NCBI GenBank assembly: GCA_964420375.1
Contig: CAYQTK010000031.1
Location: 1 to 31,540, forward strand
DNA length: 31,540 nt
DNA from: CAYQTK01 sp964420375
GTDB taxonomy: Bacteria > RBG-13-61-14 > DATKZS01
Direction: 5' to 3'
How positions within the stretch are numbered: the stretch's first letter is position 1; the number at the start of each line of letters is the position of its first letter. Shown one piece after another: positions 1 to 7,364 of this stretch. The notes beneath the pieces are model-generated. The model ran no database searches and was not told where the DNA came from. It was given only the letters and a program-made list of their open reading frames with translations. The position numbers and the translations under genes were made by a program.

Positions 1-67
1 CTTTCCTGTCTGCCGTGTCCGGCACAGGCAGGCGCACTCCAAAAACGGAGTTTCGCAACAAGCACTA
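1..67 (-). mobile_element. MITE-like element, family B1, partial (cut by window start)
   Basis: The reverse complement of this stretch runs tagtgcttgttgcgaaactc and then matches the left part of the element at 6905-7182, including the ACTCC...GGAGT hairpin and the gcctgcctgtgccggacac segment. The outer end is degenerate compared with the perfect CTAGTGCCCGTTGC terminus of the 6905 copy. It lies one base beyond the stop codon of the DUF456 gene. The other end is outside the window. It is non-coding; family assignment rests on direct sequence match. Confidence 0.7.
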
Positions 68-68
68 A

Positions 69-599
69 CTATCCTAGCAGTGCGGACACGACCTGGAAAG
101 TTATCAGGCCGGCCATGCCCGCGGTGATGGTTCCCTTGGTGAGAGCAGCACCTATCCTGCCGAGGAATGCCCCCTTGGCCACCTGAATTGCATTGTCGAA
201 GTCTTTATCCATGGAGTAGGCTACCAGGAAAGCTCCCAGGTAGGCTCCCAGGAAAGCGCCGATGAATGCCCCCACCACCGGCGGCGTACCGGCCATGAGG
301 ATGGCGCCGACAATCGCCCCGGCTATGGCGCCGACTATGGCCGGCTTTGATGCACCGTACCGCTGGGCCCCGTATGCTGTTATCAGAAACTCGAAGAGTT
401 CGGCGACCCCCGACATGGCCAGGAGAGCAGCAAGGGTCCACCACCCGATAGCTCCATCAAAAGAGGTGATCAGGGCATAAACCACTGCTTCGGCGAATAT
501 GATCCAGTTGCCGGGAACACCCACGAACACCAGGACCAGTGCGACGATCATGATCACGAAAAAGAAGACCAAACCTATTATCGCCAGAATGGTAGTCAT
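69..599 (-). CDS. DUF456 family small membrane protein
   Basis: A 176-residue, very hydrophobic protein with about four to five membrane segments and a glycine-zipper stretch (repeated GAxxGA around residues 90-125). Length, the early GxPGNWI segment and the Gly/Ala zipper fit the DUF456 family of inner-membrane proteins, whose function is unknown. I start at the ATG at 599 because GGAGA lies 7-8 bases upstream; an in-frame upstream extension is Arg/Lys-rich, overlaps secF and looks spurious. It follows secF by 23 bases on the same strand, so it is probably the last gene of the yajC-secDF transcript. Function unknown; a role in export is only suggested by position. Confidence 0.75.
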   Translation of the reverse strand: MTTILAIIGLVFFFVIMIVALVLVFVGVPGNWIIFAEAVVYALITSFDGAIGWWTLAALLAMSGVAELFEFLITAYGAQRYGASKPAIVGAIAGAIVGAILMAGTPPVVGAFIGAFLGAYLGAFLVAYSMDKDFDNAIQVAKGAFLGRIGAALTKGTITAGMAGLITFQVVSALLG

Positions 600-622
600 A
601 TCTTCTCTCCATTGATGTAAAG

Positions 623-1615
623 CTAACCTTTTTGTTTCTCGGCTACGGCTACCGTCCTCCTTCCGGCGCGGAGTTCCTCCCACCATATTATAAATGAACT
701 GGCCACATAGATGGAGGAGTAGGTTCCGATGACGATGCCGACCAGGAGAGCAAAAGCGAAATCCTTGATAATGCCGCTTCCGATGACAAACAGGAACAGC
801 ACGGTAACAAAGGTGGTCAACGATGTAAGAATGGTCCGGGAGAGGACCTCGTTTATGGAGATGTTTATCATCTCCTTGTACTCGACCCTGCGGAGTCTCC
901 GCACGTTCTCCCGAATGCGGTCAAAGGTCACGATGGTATCGTTGAGGGAGTATCCCACGATGGTAAGCAGGGCCGCGATGATTGCCAGGTTGAACTCCCT
1001 GCCGGTGACCACGAAAGCGCCTGTAGTTATAATCACGTCGTGGAGCAAGGCTATTACGGCCCCCAGTGCATAGCGGAACTCGAAGCGGAGGGTGATGTAT
1101 ATCAGGATAAGTCCCATGGCCGCTACAATTGCCATGGCGCCCTTGTTGCGCAGCTCCCGGCCCACGCTGGGCCCCACGTAATCGGTCTTTAAAACCGTGA
1201 AGCTGCCTTCCCCGAAAGTAGAGGACAGCTTGCCTTTTACTGCGGCAGCAGTCTTGCCGCTCGCTCCTTGAGCATCTTCGCCGCTTTCTACTGTCTTTTC
1301 TTTCTCTGTTTCGTCTATGCCGACCTTGAGCTCTTCCATCCGGAGCAGGTAGGTGTTGGAGGTTTCGTCCCCCACCCGCTGAACTTTGACGTCGCCGACC
1401 GGCAAAGCCTCCATTGCTGATCGGAGCCTTGCTATGGACACCGACTCGTTGAACTCGATCTCCATCTCCTCGCCGCCGGCAAAGTCTATGCCCATGTTGG
1501 GGCCCGGTTTAAAAAGGGAAACAATGCTTACAGCAATGACGATAACAGATACGATCAAGGCGATGAGCCGCCCCTTAATGAATTTTATCCTTGTTCCGGG
1601 TTTGATAAATTCCAT
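623..1615 (-). CDS. secF: Protein translocase subunit SecF
   Basis: A 330-residue inner-membrane subunit of the SecDF complex, which uses the proton gradient to pull exported proteins through SecYEG. TM1 is at about residues 18-36, followed by the GIDFAGG motif (about 42-48), a short periplasmic domain with an Ala/Lys/Glu-rich linker (about 100-130), then TM2-TM6. The signature GYSLNDTIVTFDRIRE is present in the membrane domain. The length is typical. A GGGAGTGGG ribosome-binding site precedes the ATG. It lies 15 bases downstream of secD on the same strand, the standard arrangement. Nothing is missing. Confidence 0.97.
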   Translation of the reverse strand: MEFIKPGTRIKFIKGRLIALIVSVIVIAVSIVSLFKPGPNMGIDFAGGEEMEIEFNESVSIARLRSAMEALPVGDVKVQRVGDETSNTYLLRMEELKVGIDETEKEKTVESGEDAQGASGKTAAAVKGKLSSTFGEGSFTVLKTDYVGPSVGRELRNKGAMAIVAAMGLILIYITLRFEFRYALGAVIALLHDVIITTGAFVVTGREFNLAIIAALLTIVGYSLNDTIVTFDRIRENVRRLRRVEYKEMINISINEVLSRTILTSLTTFVTVLFLFVIGSGIIKDFAFALLVGIVIGTYSSIYVASSFIIWWEELRAGRRTVAVAEKQKG

Positions 1616-1630
1616 GTTCCCACTCCCGAT

Positions 1631-3421
1631 TTATTTCTTCCTGGCTTGTTGGGCAGGCTGAAGCTTTATGCCGATGGAAAGCGACGCCTTGCGCTTTTTC
1701 TTTTGGAACCCCAGATCATAAACGACCCTGGTAACCACGATGGCGGTAAACAGGCTGGACACGATGCCCAGTGCCAGGGTCACCGCAAACCCCTTGATAG
1801 GACCGGTCCCCCATTGCAGCAGGACCAGCGCGGCAATCAAGGTGGTGATATTGGCGTCCAGGATGGTCCACAAAGCCTTGGCATACCCCGCCTCGATGGA
1901 TGCCTGAGGGGTCTTGCCGGTTCGGAGTTCCTCCCTCAGCCTCTCGAAGATGAGCACATTGGCGTCCACCGCCATTCCAACGGTAAGCACGACTCCCGCG
2001 ATACCGGGCAGGGTCAGGGTCGCGCCCAACAAAGAAAGCGCGGCCATTATAAAGACGATGTTTAGTATCAGCGCCAGGTCGGCTATCAGACCTGCTCCGT
2101 TATAATAGATGACCATGAACACCACGACTACCAAAAGGCCCAAGAAGATGGCCATCTTTCCGCTTCGGACAGCGTCCGCTCCCAGGCTAGCCCCCACTGT
2201 GCGCTCCTCCTCGATGTTGATGCCGACCTCCAGGGCGCCCGACCGGAGCACGGTGGAAAGGTCTGTGGCCTCCTGCGGCGAAAAGTTGCCCGTGATCTCA
2301 CCGCGATAGGTTATCTGGGACTCTATATTGGGAGCGCTCTCCACCCTGCCTTCCAGAACAATGGCCAGTCTTTCGCCCACGTGCTCGCTGGTCAGATTGC
2401 CGAACTTGCGGGCGCCCTTGGTGTTAAAGCGGAAGGAAACCGCTGCACCACCGCCGCCGGGCTGGCTTGATGTGAATCGGGGACGGGCATCCTGAAGATT
2501 GCTTCCGCTTACTGCAATGTCATCGCGGAGAAGATAACAGACCTCCCTTTTCACGCCTTCCCTGCTCTCGGTCCCCAGAGCCAGCCGATAGGCGGGGGGA
2601 AGGACGCTTTTTTCCCCCAACCCTATCTCTGCAAGCTGCTGGGAGTTGATGTAGCATTGCAGTTGTTGGCCGGTTTCAGTGGGGTCCTGCCATGTAACCA
2701 GGGTAAAACCGGAAGGAGGCGTATCCATGGCCTCCTCTACCATTTCTTTGGATTGACCTACGCCTTTCACCAGCATGAAATCGAGCTTGGCCGTCCGGGT
2801 GATGTTGTCCTTGACCCGCTCGGGGTTCTTGGCGCCGGGAAGCTGTAGCCGGATACGGTTCTGTCCCTGCACAGCTATCTCCGGCTCCTGGAGACCAAAG
2901 GCGTTGATGCGTCGGGCCATTATGTTCTTGATCTGCTCGACTGTCCTGGTCTTGAGCTCCGCGATTTGCTCGTCCTTGATCCCGTAACTCGGGCTCAAAG
3001 AGTCCATTCCCTCCATGACGCGAACACTCCGGAAAGTTCGAGTGATAAGATTGTTGCCGGAGATCATGGAGTCATGGTCGGGGTAGGAGACCTTAATAAG
3101 CCGCTTTTTAGGCAAAAGCTCCACCAACTCGTAGTCGATGTTTTTTTCGGCAAAAATCTCCTTTGTCGACTGCTTGTAATGCTGGAGCTCTTTTATCAAC
3201 GCCTCTTCAACGTCCACGCTCACCACCAGGTCAATGCCGCCTTGCAGGTCAAGCCCCAGGTTAAGATAGTTGTTGGGCAGAATACTCGAGTTATTCCACC
3301 AGCCCGGAAGCTTGGACTTGCCGGTCTGATAATCGTGGTAGAAGGTGGGCACCAATGATACTATAGCCACCACTACTACTGCCAGGACCAGCCCGATCCT
3401 GTACTTTAAGCTCTTCTCCAT
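1631..3421 (-). CDS. secD: Protein translocase subunit SecD (full length)
   Basis: A 596-residue SecD with all expected parts: TM1 (about 7-27), the LGLDLQGG motif at 55-62, a large periplasmic P1 region (about 63-410), then TM2-TM6 with GMAVDANVLIFERLREE and the TTLIAAL...GPIKGFAVTLALG segment. It partners SecF and YajC at the SecYEG channel and acts on the periplasmic side. AGGAG lies close before the ATG at 3421. Upstream, after 117 bases with no clear gene or promoter, comes a repeat array and then a second, P1-only SecD. Because the array interrupts the operon, transcription of secD from tgt-yajC cannot be assumed. Confidence 0.97.
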   Translation of the reverse strand: MEKSLKYRIGLVLAVVVVAIVSLVPTFYHDYQTGKSKLPGWWNNSSILPNNYLNLGLDLQGGIDLVVSVDVEEALIKELQHYKQSTKEIFAEKNIDYELVELLPKKRLIKVSYPDHDSMISGNNLITRTFRSVRVMEGMDSLSPSYGIKDEQIAELKTRTVEQIKNIMARRINAFGLQEPEIAVQGQNRIRLQLPGAKNPERVKDNITRTAKLDFMLVKGVGQSKEMVEEAMDTPPSGFTLVTWQDPTETGQQLQCYINSQQLAEIGLGEKSVLPPAYRLALGTESREGVKREVCYLLRDDIAVSGSNLQDARPRFTSSQPGGGGAAVSFRFNTKGARKFGNLTSEHVGERLAIVLEGRVESAPNIESQITYRGEITGNFSPQEATDLSTVLRSGALEVGINIEEERTVGASLGADAVRSGKMAIFLGLLVVVVFMVIYYNGAGLIADLALILNIVFIMAALSLLGATLTLPGIAGVVLTVGMAVDANVLIFERLREELRTGKTPQASIEAGYAKALWTILDANITTLIAALVLLQWGTGPIKGFAVTLALGIVSSLFTAIVVTRVVYDLGFQKKKRKASLSIGIKLQPAQQARKK

Positions 3422-3538
3422 CCTCTACTCCTAAGACAAGGCATTCCGGAACACAAAACGGTCCCGGCTTTTATACACAGTAATTGAATATTTCTCTCAT
3501 AGCTCTTCACTGGAACCTTCCCCTTTGCCAAAAACCCG

Positions 3539-3664
3539 CTAGCGCACTGTCAAGCGTCTTTCGTCGTCTCCAAGAAAAATAATTTCAGTGCAAGCAAGCG
3601 ACGGAAGTCGCGACTAAAAGTCGCTCGCACGCTCTGCGTCATTTCAGTCTTGACAAGATACTAG
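3539..3664. mobile_element. MITE-like element, family A, copy 1
   Basis: The unit is bounded by CTAG at 3539-3542 and 3661-3664. Its left end is ctagcgcactgtcaagcg; the reverse complement of its right end is ctagtatcttgtcaagac, so the ends form an imperfect inverted repeat. The interior has gtcgcgac and agtcgctcgcac palindromic segments. It is about 126 bp and non-coding, and the most diverged of the three copies. It shares its right CTAG with copy 2. Confidence 0.75.
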
Positions 3665-3878
3665 TGCACTATCAAGCGTCTTGCGTCGCTTACAAGACGG
3701 ATTTTCTGCGTGNNNNNNNNNNNNNNNNNNNNNNNNNNNNNNNNNNNNNNNNNNNNNNNNNNNNNNNNNNNNNNNNNNNNNNNNNNNNNNNNNNNNNNNN
3801 NNNNNNNNNNNNCGACTTTTAGTCGCGATATCAGTCGCTCGTACGCTCTGCGTCATTTCAATCTTGACAAAATACTAG
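3661..3878. mobile_element. MITE-like element, family A, copy 2 (contains the N gap)
   Basis: It starts with ctagtgcactatcaagcgtc and ends with cttgacaaaatactag. The 52 bases before the gap are identical to the start of copy 3, and the 66 after it differ from the end of copy 3 at only about two positions. By alignment with copy 3 only four bases (cgag) would be missing if this is one unit; additional whole units could equally be hidden in the gap. Confidence 0.75.
3713..3812. other. Assembly gap (100 N)
   Basis: Exactly 100 N, the usual placeholder for a gap of unknown size. It falls inside a tandem repeat unit, which suggests the assembler stopped because of the repeats. Confidence 0.95.
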
Positions 3879-3996
3879 TGCACTATCAAGCGTCTTGCGT
3901 CGCTTACAAGACGGATTTTCTGCGTGCGAGCGACTTTTAGTCGCGATATCAGTCGCTCGTACGCTCTGCGTCATTTCAATCTTGATAAGATACTAG
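3875..3996. mobile_element. MITE-like element, family A, copy 3
   Basis: A complete unit of about 122 bp from CTAG 3875-3878 to CTAG 3993-3996, ends ctagtgcactatcaag and cttgataagatactag. The centre can fold as a hairpin: gcgtgcgagcgact pairs with agtcgctcgtacgc with one mismatch around a loop of about 15 bases. Its terminal TAG, read on the minus strand, is the stop codon of the neighbouring SecD-like gene. Confidence 0.8.
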
Positions 3997-5210
3997 CTGT
4001 CTTTTTCGATTTCAATATCGACCTCCAATGGTCCCGCAAGAAGGACGTTGGCGAGGTCCCGCGCCTCCTGCGGAGAAAAGTTGCCCTGGATCTGGCCACG
4101 ACGGCTTATCCGTGAATGGATCACGGGAGCGCTTATTAGCTTGCCTTCCAATACAATGGCCAGGCGCTTCCCTATGTTCTCACCGGTAAGCCGGGCAAAC
4201 TTTTTTGCACCCTTATCATTAAGACGGAAATTCACCACTGCTATGTCCATAGGCCCGGAGCTTGCTTTCTCGGCATCCTCGATGTAGCTGTCGCTCAAGG
4301 TCATGTCTTCACGCAGAAGAAAACAGGTTTCTTCGTTCCCCGCGGCACTGCCGTCGCTTTCTTGAAGTACAAGACGATAGTTAAACGGCAAGGCCTCGTC
4401 TTCCCCCAAACGGCTATCTTCAATCTCTCTTGAATCTATATAACATTGTAAACTGTTTCCGGGTAGAGCGGGGTCCTGCCATGTAACAAGTTTAAAATCG
4501 GGACCTACGGTTATGTCATCCTCAACACTCTCCTTGGATACGCCTCGAGCTTCCACCAGCATAAAATCCAGCTTGCCGCTGCGGGTCAGGTTATCTTTAA
4601 TACGCTCCGGGGCCTCCACCGTGGAAAACCGGAGCCATATGCGGTCCGGCTTGCGCACCGTTATTTCCGACTCGTCAATCCCAAACATCTCGAGACGGCG
4701 GGAAATTGTCTTGCGTACATGTTCCAAGGCGGTTCTCTTGATCTCCTCCTCTTTACCCTCCTTGATGCCGTATAAGGGGGCCAAAGTGTCCTTCCCTTCG
4801 ATGATGCGAAGATTGGAGAAGGTTTTATTGATATAACTGTTCCCGGAAGCCATGGAGTCGTGGTCCGGATATGATATCCTGACAACCTCCCGTTCGTGAA
4901 CGGGCTCCACATTTATATAGTCGATGTTGTTTCCAGAAAAAGACTCTTCAATTGACCGGGCATAACTCCAGAGTTCTTTTTGAACCGCTTGTTCAACATT
5001 CACCCTCAACACCAGTTCCATGTCGACCTCAGGGCCTCTCGGTTTAAGGGGCATGTCCAGTTCTTCTTCCAACTCCGCAAGTCCGGCCTTCCCGATGTCG
5101 GATTCGAAGAAGAGGTCGGCGGAATAATATAAAAGGCCCGAAACAAGCGCTCCAACAGCTACACCTGTCGCCGCCACCAGAATGATCACGTATTTGTAGC
5201 TTCTTTGCAT
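3993..5210 (-). CDS. SecD-like protein consisting of TM1 and the periplasmic P1 region only
   Basis: 405 residues, collinear with the first two thirds of the adjacent full-length SecD: one N-terminal membrane segment (about 8-29), then P1 with shared landmarks such as ISYPDHDSM, RxxxFGIDESEI, KLDFMLV, VTWQDP, LQCYI, RLAIVLEGK, GNFSPQEARDLANVL and GPLEV. It stops exactly where SecD enters its TM2-TM6 domain. The LGLDLQGG motif is absent; the aligned region reads RGPEVDMELVL. The reading frame is intact over 1.2 kb despite strong divergence, arguing for selection on the protein. GGGAG precedes the ATG. The stop TAG is formed at the junction with the repeat element, so it may be a full-length paralogue cut by an insertion or a genuine one-TM periplasmic partner of SecDF. 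Gene order is tgt-yajC-this-secD-secF. Confidence 0.85.
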   Translation of the reverse strand: MQRSYKYVIILVAATGVAVGALVSGLLYYSADLFFESDIGKAGLAELEEELDMPLKPRGPEVDMELVLRVNVEQAVQKELWSYARSIEESFSGNNIDYINVEPVHEREVVRISYPDHDSMASGNSYINKTFSNLRIIEGKDTLAPLYGIKEGKEEEIKRTALEHVRKTISRRLEMFGIDESEITVRKPDRIWLRFSTVEAPERIKDNLTRSGKLDFMLVEARGVSKESVEDDITVGPDFKLVTWQDPALPGNSLQCYIDSREIEDSRLGEDEALPFNYRLVLQESDGSAAGNEETCFLLREDMTLSDSYIEDAEKASSGPMDIAVVNFRLNDKGAKKFARLTGENIGKRLAIVLEGKLISAPVIHSRISRRGQIQGNFSPQEARDLANVLLAGPLEVDIEIEKDS

Positions 5211-5287
5211 GATGCTCCCGGACCCGTCATAAAAGTTGCCGGCATACGGTTTTCAGCCGGCTTACAAAAGAGCGAAGAAAGAGCCGT

Positions 5288-5737
5288 TTACTTGTTCTTT
5301 TTTCCGCCGCCGGATTTCTTGGATTTCAACTGGCCGCTCTCTTTGTCCGCCTTATCGGATTTCTCCGGCTTCTCCGACTTTTCTGCTGCGGCCTGCTTGT
5401 CGCGGCTGGTCACCGCGCTTACATACTGTCTGCCCAGCTTCAGCCTGGTGTTGTTGGCCACCTCCACCGTGACCGTGGTATCGGTCAGCGCGGTAACCTT
5501 GCCGTAAATGCCTCCTGCGGTCATTACCTCGTCGCCGCGTTGAAGGTTCTTAAGCATGGTTTCCCGCTCCTGCTTGCGCCTCTTCTCCGGCCGGTAGAGC
5601 ACGAAGTAGAACATGACCACGATCAGGATTATCAGAAACAGGGGACTGCCGAAAAGAGACGAAGGCGGCTGTCCGTCTCCCCCATTTCCGCCGCCGGCAG
5701 CGCTCAGTACAGCCAGGTAATGAAAAAACTGTGTCAT
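5288..5737 (-). CDS. yajC: Preprotein translocase subunit YajC
   Basis: 149 residues: a short periplasmic Gly/Pro-rich N-terminus, one membrane helix (about 30-48), then the family core YRPEKRRKQE, LxxGDEVMTAGGIYGKV and a beta-rich cytoplasmic segment. The C-terminal 35 residues form a highly charged Lys/Glu/Ser tail, longer than in E. coli YajC (about 110 residues). YajC associates with SecDF. The start overlaps the tgt stop by four bases (ATGA), and GAGGAG in the end of tgt serves as ribosome-binding site, so the two are probably translationally coupled. The P1-only SecD starts 77 bases downstream. Confidence 0.95.
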   Translation of the reverse strand: MTQFFHYLAVLSAAGGGNGGDGQPPSSLFGSPLFLIILIVVMFYFVLYRPEKRRKQERETMLKNLQRGDEVMTAGGIYGKVTALTDTTVTVEVANNTRLKLGRQYVSAVTSRDKQAAAEKSEKPEKSDKADKESGQLKSKKSGGGKKNK

Positions 5738-6876
5738 AACTCCTCCTCGAAATCATAGTCGCCGCGGGCAAGGGACGAGTAAAAATCTTGGTAAAACTTC
5801 TCCCACCAGCCCTCGGATATGGATTTTCTCATCTTTTGCATCAAATTAATAATATAACTCAAATTATGGATAGTGTTCAACCTGGCCGAGATAATCTCCC
5901 TGGCAAGGTGGACATGACGAAGGTAGGCCCGGGAGTAGTTGCGGCATGTATAACAGTTGCATCCCTCCTCCACCGGCCTTTTGTCCCGCGCATACCTGGC
6001 GTGCTTTATAACCACTTTGCCCGTGCCGGTAAAAAGCGTTCCGTTCCTTGCCACCCGGGTGGGCATCACGCAGTCGAACAGGTCCGTGCCTCTGGCGACG
6101 GCCTCCACCAAGTCGGCAGGAGCGCCCACCCCCATGAGGTAGCGCGGCTTGTCCTCCGGAAGCCACGGCAGAACTGCGTCCAGGGTGGAGAACATCTCCG
6201 CCCTTTCTTCTCCCACGGAAAGCCCCCCCACAGCATAACCCGGGAAATCAAGAGCCGTGAGTTTTTCTGCGCACTCCTTTCGCAAGTCCGGGTCCAGGCC
6301 TCCCTGCACAATGGCGAACAATGCCTGGTCCGGGCTTTCTTTTGCAGCAAGAGAGCGCTCCGCCCAGGCAACGGTTCGATCGACCGCTGCCCGGATTCTT
6401 TCTGCCGGCGCAGGCAATGCCGGGCACTCGTCGAGGACCATGGCAATGTCCGAGCCGAGCTTCTCCTGCACGGCAATGGACAGCTCGGGCGTAAACATGT
6501 GCTCGGAACCGTCCAGGTGCGACCGGAAGACAACTCCGTTATCGTTGACCTCCCTGAGGTCCGCCAGCGAGTAGACCTGGAAACCGCCGGAGTCGGTGAG
6601 GATCGGCTTCTCCCAGTTCATGAACCCGTGCAATCCGCCCGCCTCGGCGATGACGTCCGCGCCCGGCCGGAGATAAAGATGGTACGTATTGCAGAGCAGA
6701 ATCCTTGCGCCGACTGAGAGCAGGTCTTCCCGAACCAGACCCTTGACCGCTCCCTGCGTGCCCACCGGCATAAAAGCCGGCGTGTCCACCCGGCCCCGGG
6801 ACGTGTAAAGCCGACCTGCCCTCGCCTTCCCGCAAACCGAATCCAGGCAGAACCTGAAACCGCGTACTGACTTCAT
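5734..6876 (-). CDS. tgt: tRNA-guanine transglycosylase
   Basis: 380 residues, normal family length. The enzyme exchanges guanine-34 in GUN-anticodon tRNAs for the queuosine precursor preQ1. Visible landmarks are DSGGFQV (substrate loop), the catalytic Asp region GTDLFDCVMPTR and the zinc site CNCYTCRNYSRAYLRHVH (three Cys and a His). GAGGAG precedes the ATG at a good distance. It sits with queA and upstream of yajC-secDF, a widely conserved arrangement, but here a 0.4-kb double MITE block separates it from queA and ends 28 bases before the start codon. Confidence 0.97.
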   Translation of the reverse strand: MKSVRGFRFCLDSVCGKARAGRLYTSRGRVDTPAFMPVGTQGAVKGLVREDLLSVGARILLCNTYHLYLRPGADVIAEAGGLHGFMNWEKPILTDSGGFQVYSLADLREVNDNGVVFRSHLDGSEHMFTPELSIAVQEKLGSDIAMVLDECPALPAPAERIRAAVDRTVAWAERSLAAKESPDQALFAIVQGGLDPDLRKECAEKLTALDFPGYAVGGLSVGEERAEMFSTLDAVLPWLPEDKPRYLMGVGAPADLVEAVARGTDLFDCVMPTRVARNGTLFTGTGKVVIKHARYARDKRPVEEGCNCYTCRNYSRAYLRHVHLAREIISARLNTIHNLSYIINLMQKMRKSISEGWWEKFYQDFYSSLARGDYDFEEEL

Positions 6877-6904
6877 AACTCCTCTACCTCAACTCTTCGC
6901 ATAG

Positions 6905-7182
6905 CTAGTGCCCGTTGCAAAAAACTCCGTATTCGGAGTGCGCCTGCCTGTGCCGGACACGCAGACAGGGCAGACAGGCACGCAGACAGGAAAGCTTGCT
7001 TTCGCACTCATAAGTTCCGGCTTGCTGGAACTTACAAAAAGGCGCCTCGTAAACTGTGAGCCGCTTGGGGAGCGCATTTTTGGGAAGCAAGCTTCCCGGC
7101 GGAAAGGCGGCAGCTTGCTGCCGCACTCCTAAAAACAGCTCCGCAAAAATAAATTAAACCTCCGTTTAGCAACGGGCACTAG
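6905..7182. mobile_element. MITE-like element, family B1, with perfect 14-bp terminal inverted repeats
   Basis: The left end CTAGTGCCCGTTGC is the exact reverse complement of the right end GCAACGGGCACTAG. The 278-bp interior is non-coding and holds three tandem gcagacagg-type repeats (about 6961-6990) and four separate perfect hairpins (6991-7002, 7011-7034, 7082-7097, 7107-7124). A short derivative lies at 19591-19655 and a partial inverted copy at 1-67. Confidence 0.85.
6919..6939 (-). terminator. Terminator-like hairpin inside the family B1 element, upstream of tgt
   Basis: On the minus strand, ACTCCG-AATA-CGGAGT is followed directly by six T. The stem is only 6 bp and half GC, so termination would be weak at best. 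It points toward tgt and lies about 40 bases before its start, so it could reduce read-through from queA. Confidence 0.25.
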
Positions 7183-7328
7183 TGCTTTGTCACTCGAAAA
7201 AAGGGGAACGGGTCCAATGCAGATCGCGGCTAAAGCCGCTCGCACGATTATTTTCTATTCTCAAAAAGCTGTTTTCTATTCTCAAAAAGCTATTTCTGTT
7301 CTCCAAGAAGCTTTTGACAAGACACTAG
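7179..7328. mobile_element. MITE-like element, family B2 (three internal 20-21-bp repeats)
   Basis: 150 bp between CTAG 7179-7182 and CTAG 7325-7328. Ends are CTAGTGCTTTGTCA and TGACAAGACACTAG, an imperfect inverted repeat with 12 of 14 positions paired. It contains the small hairpin gcggctaaagccgc and about three direct repeats of a ctcaaaaagctgttttctat-like unit. A shorter, inverted copy with one repeat unit lies at 19486-19594. The cgagcg/gcggct core resembles the centre of family A. Confidence 0.8.
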
Positions 7329-7364
7329 GTATTAACTGATTTGCTTTTTGAAACCCTGGTCCCG

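Larger units (their letters stand above)
3422..3992. other. Intergenic region holding a repeat array and an assembly gap
   Basis: No credible gene is present. From 3422 to 3538 there is AT-rich leader sequence upstream of secD in which I see no convincing -35/-10 pair. From 3539 to 3996 there are three abutting MITE-like units, the middle one interrupted by 100 N. Short open frames across the N run are artefacts. Confidence 0.8.
6877..7364. other. queA-tgt intergenic region filled by two abutting MITE-like elements
   Basis: This 488-base gap has no credible gene. 6905-7182 and 7179-7328 are two different elements joined through a shared CTAG. The remaining 28 and 36 bases at the two sides hold the tgt ribosome-binding site and the downstream end of queA. 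Confidence 0.8.

Noticed and set aside
3644..3940. Short coding frames across the N run
   Set aside because: They are made largely of unknown residues and repeat sequence; no start signal or protein family is evident.
3539..3996. CRISPR array
   Set aside because: The units are about 120 bp, abut directly through CTAG without spacers, and have inverted-repeat ends; no cas genes are present.
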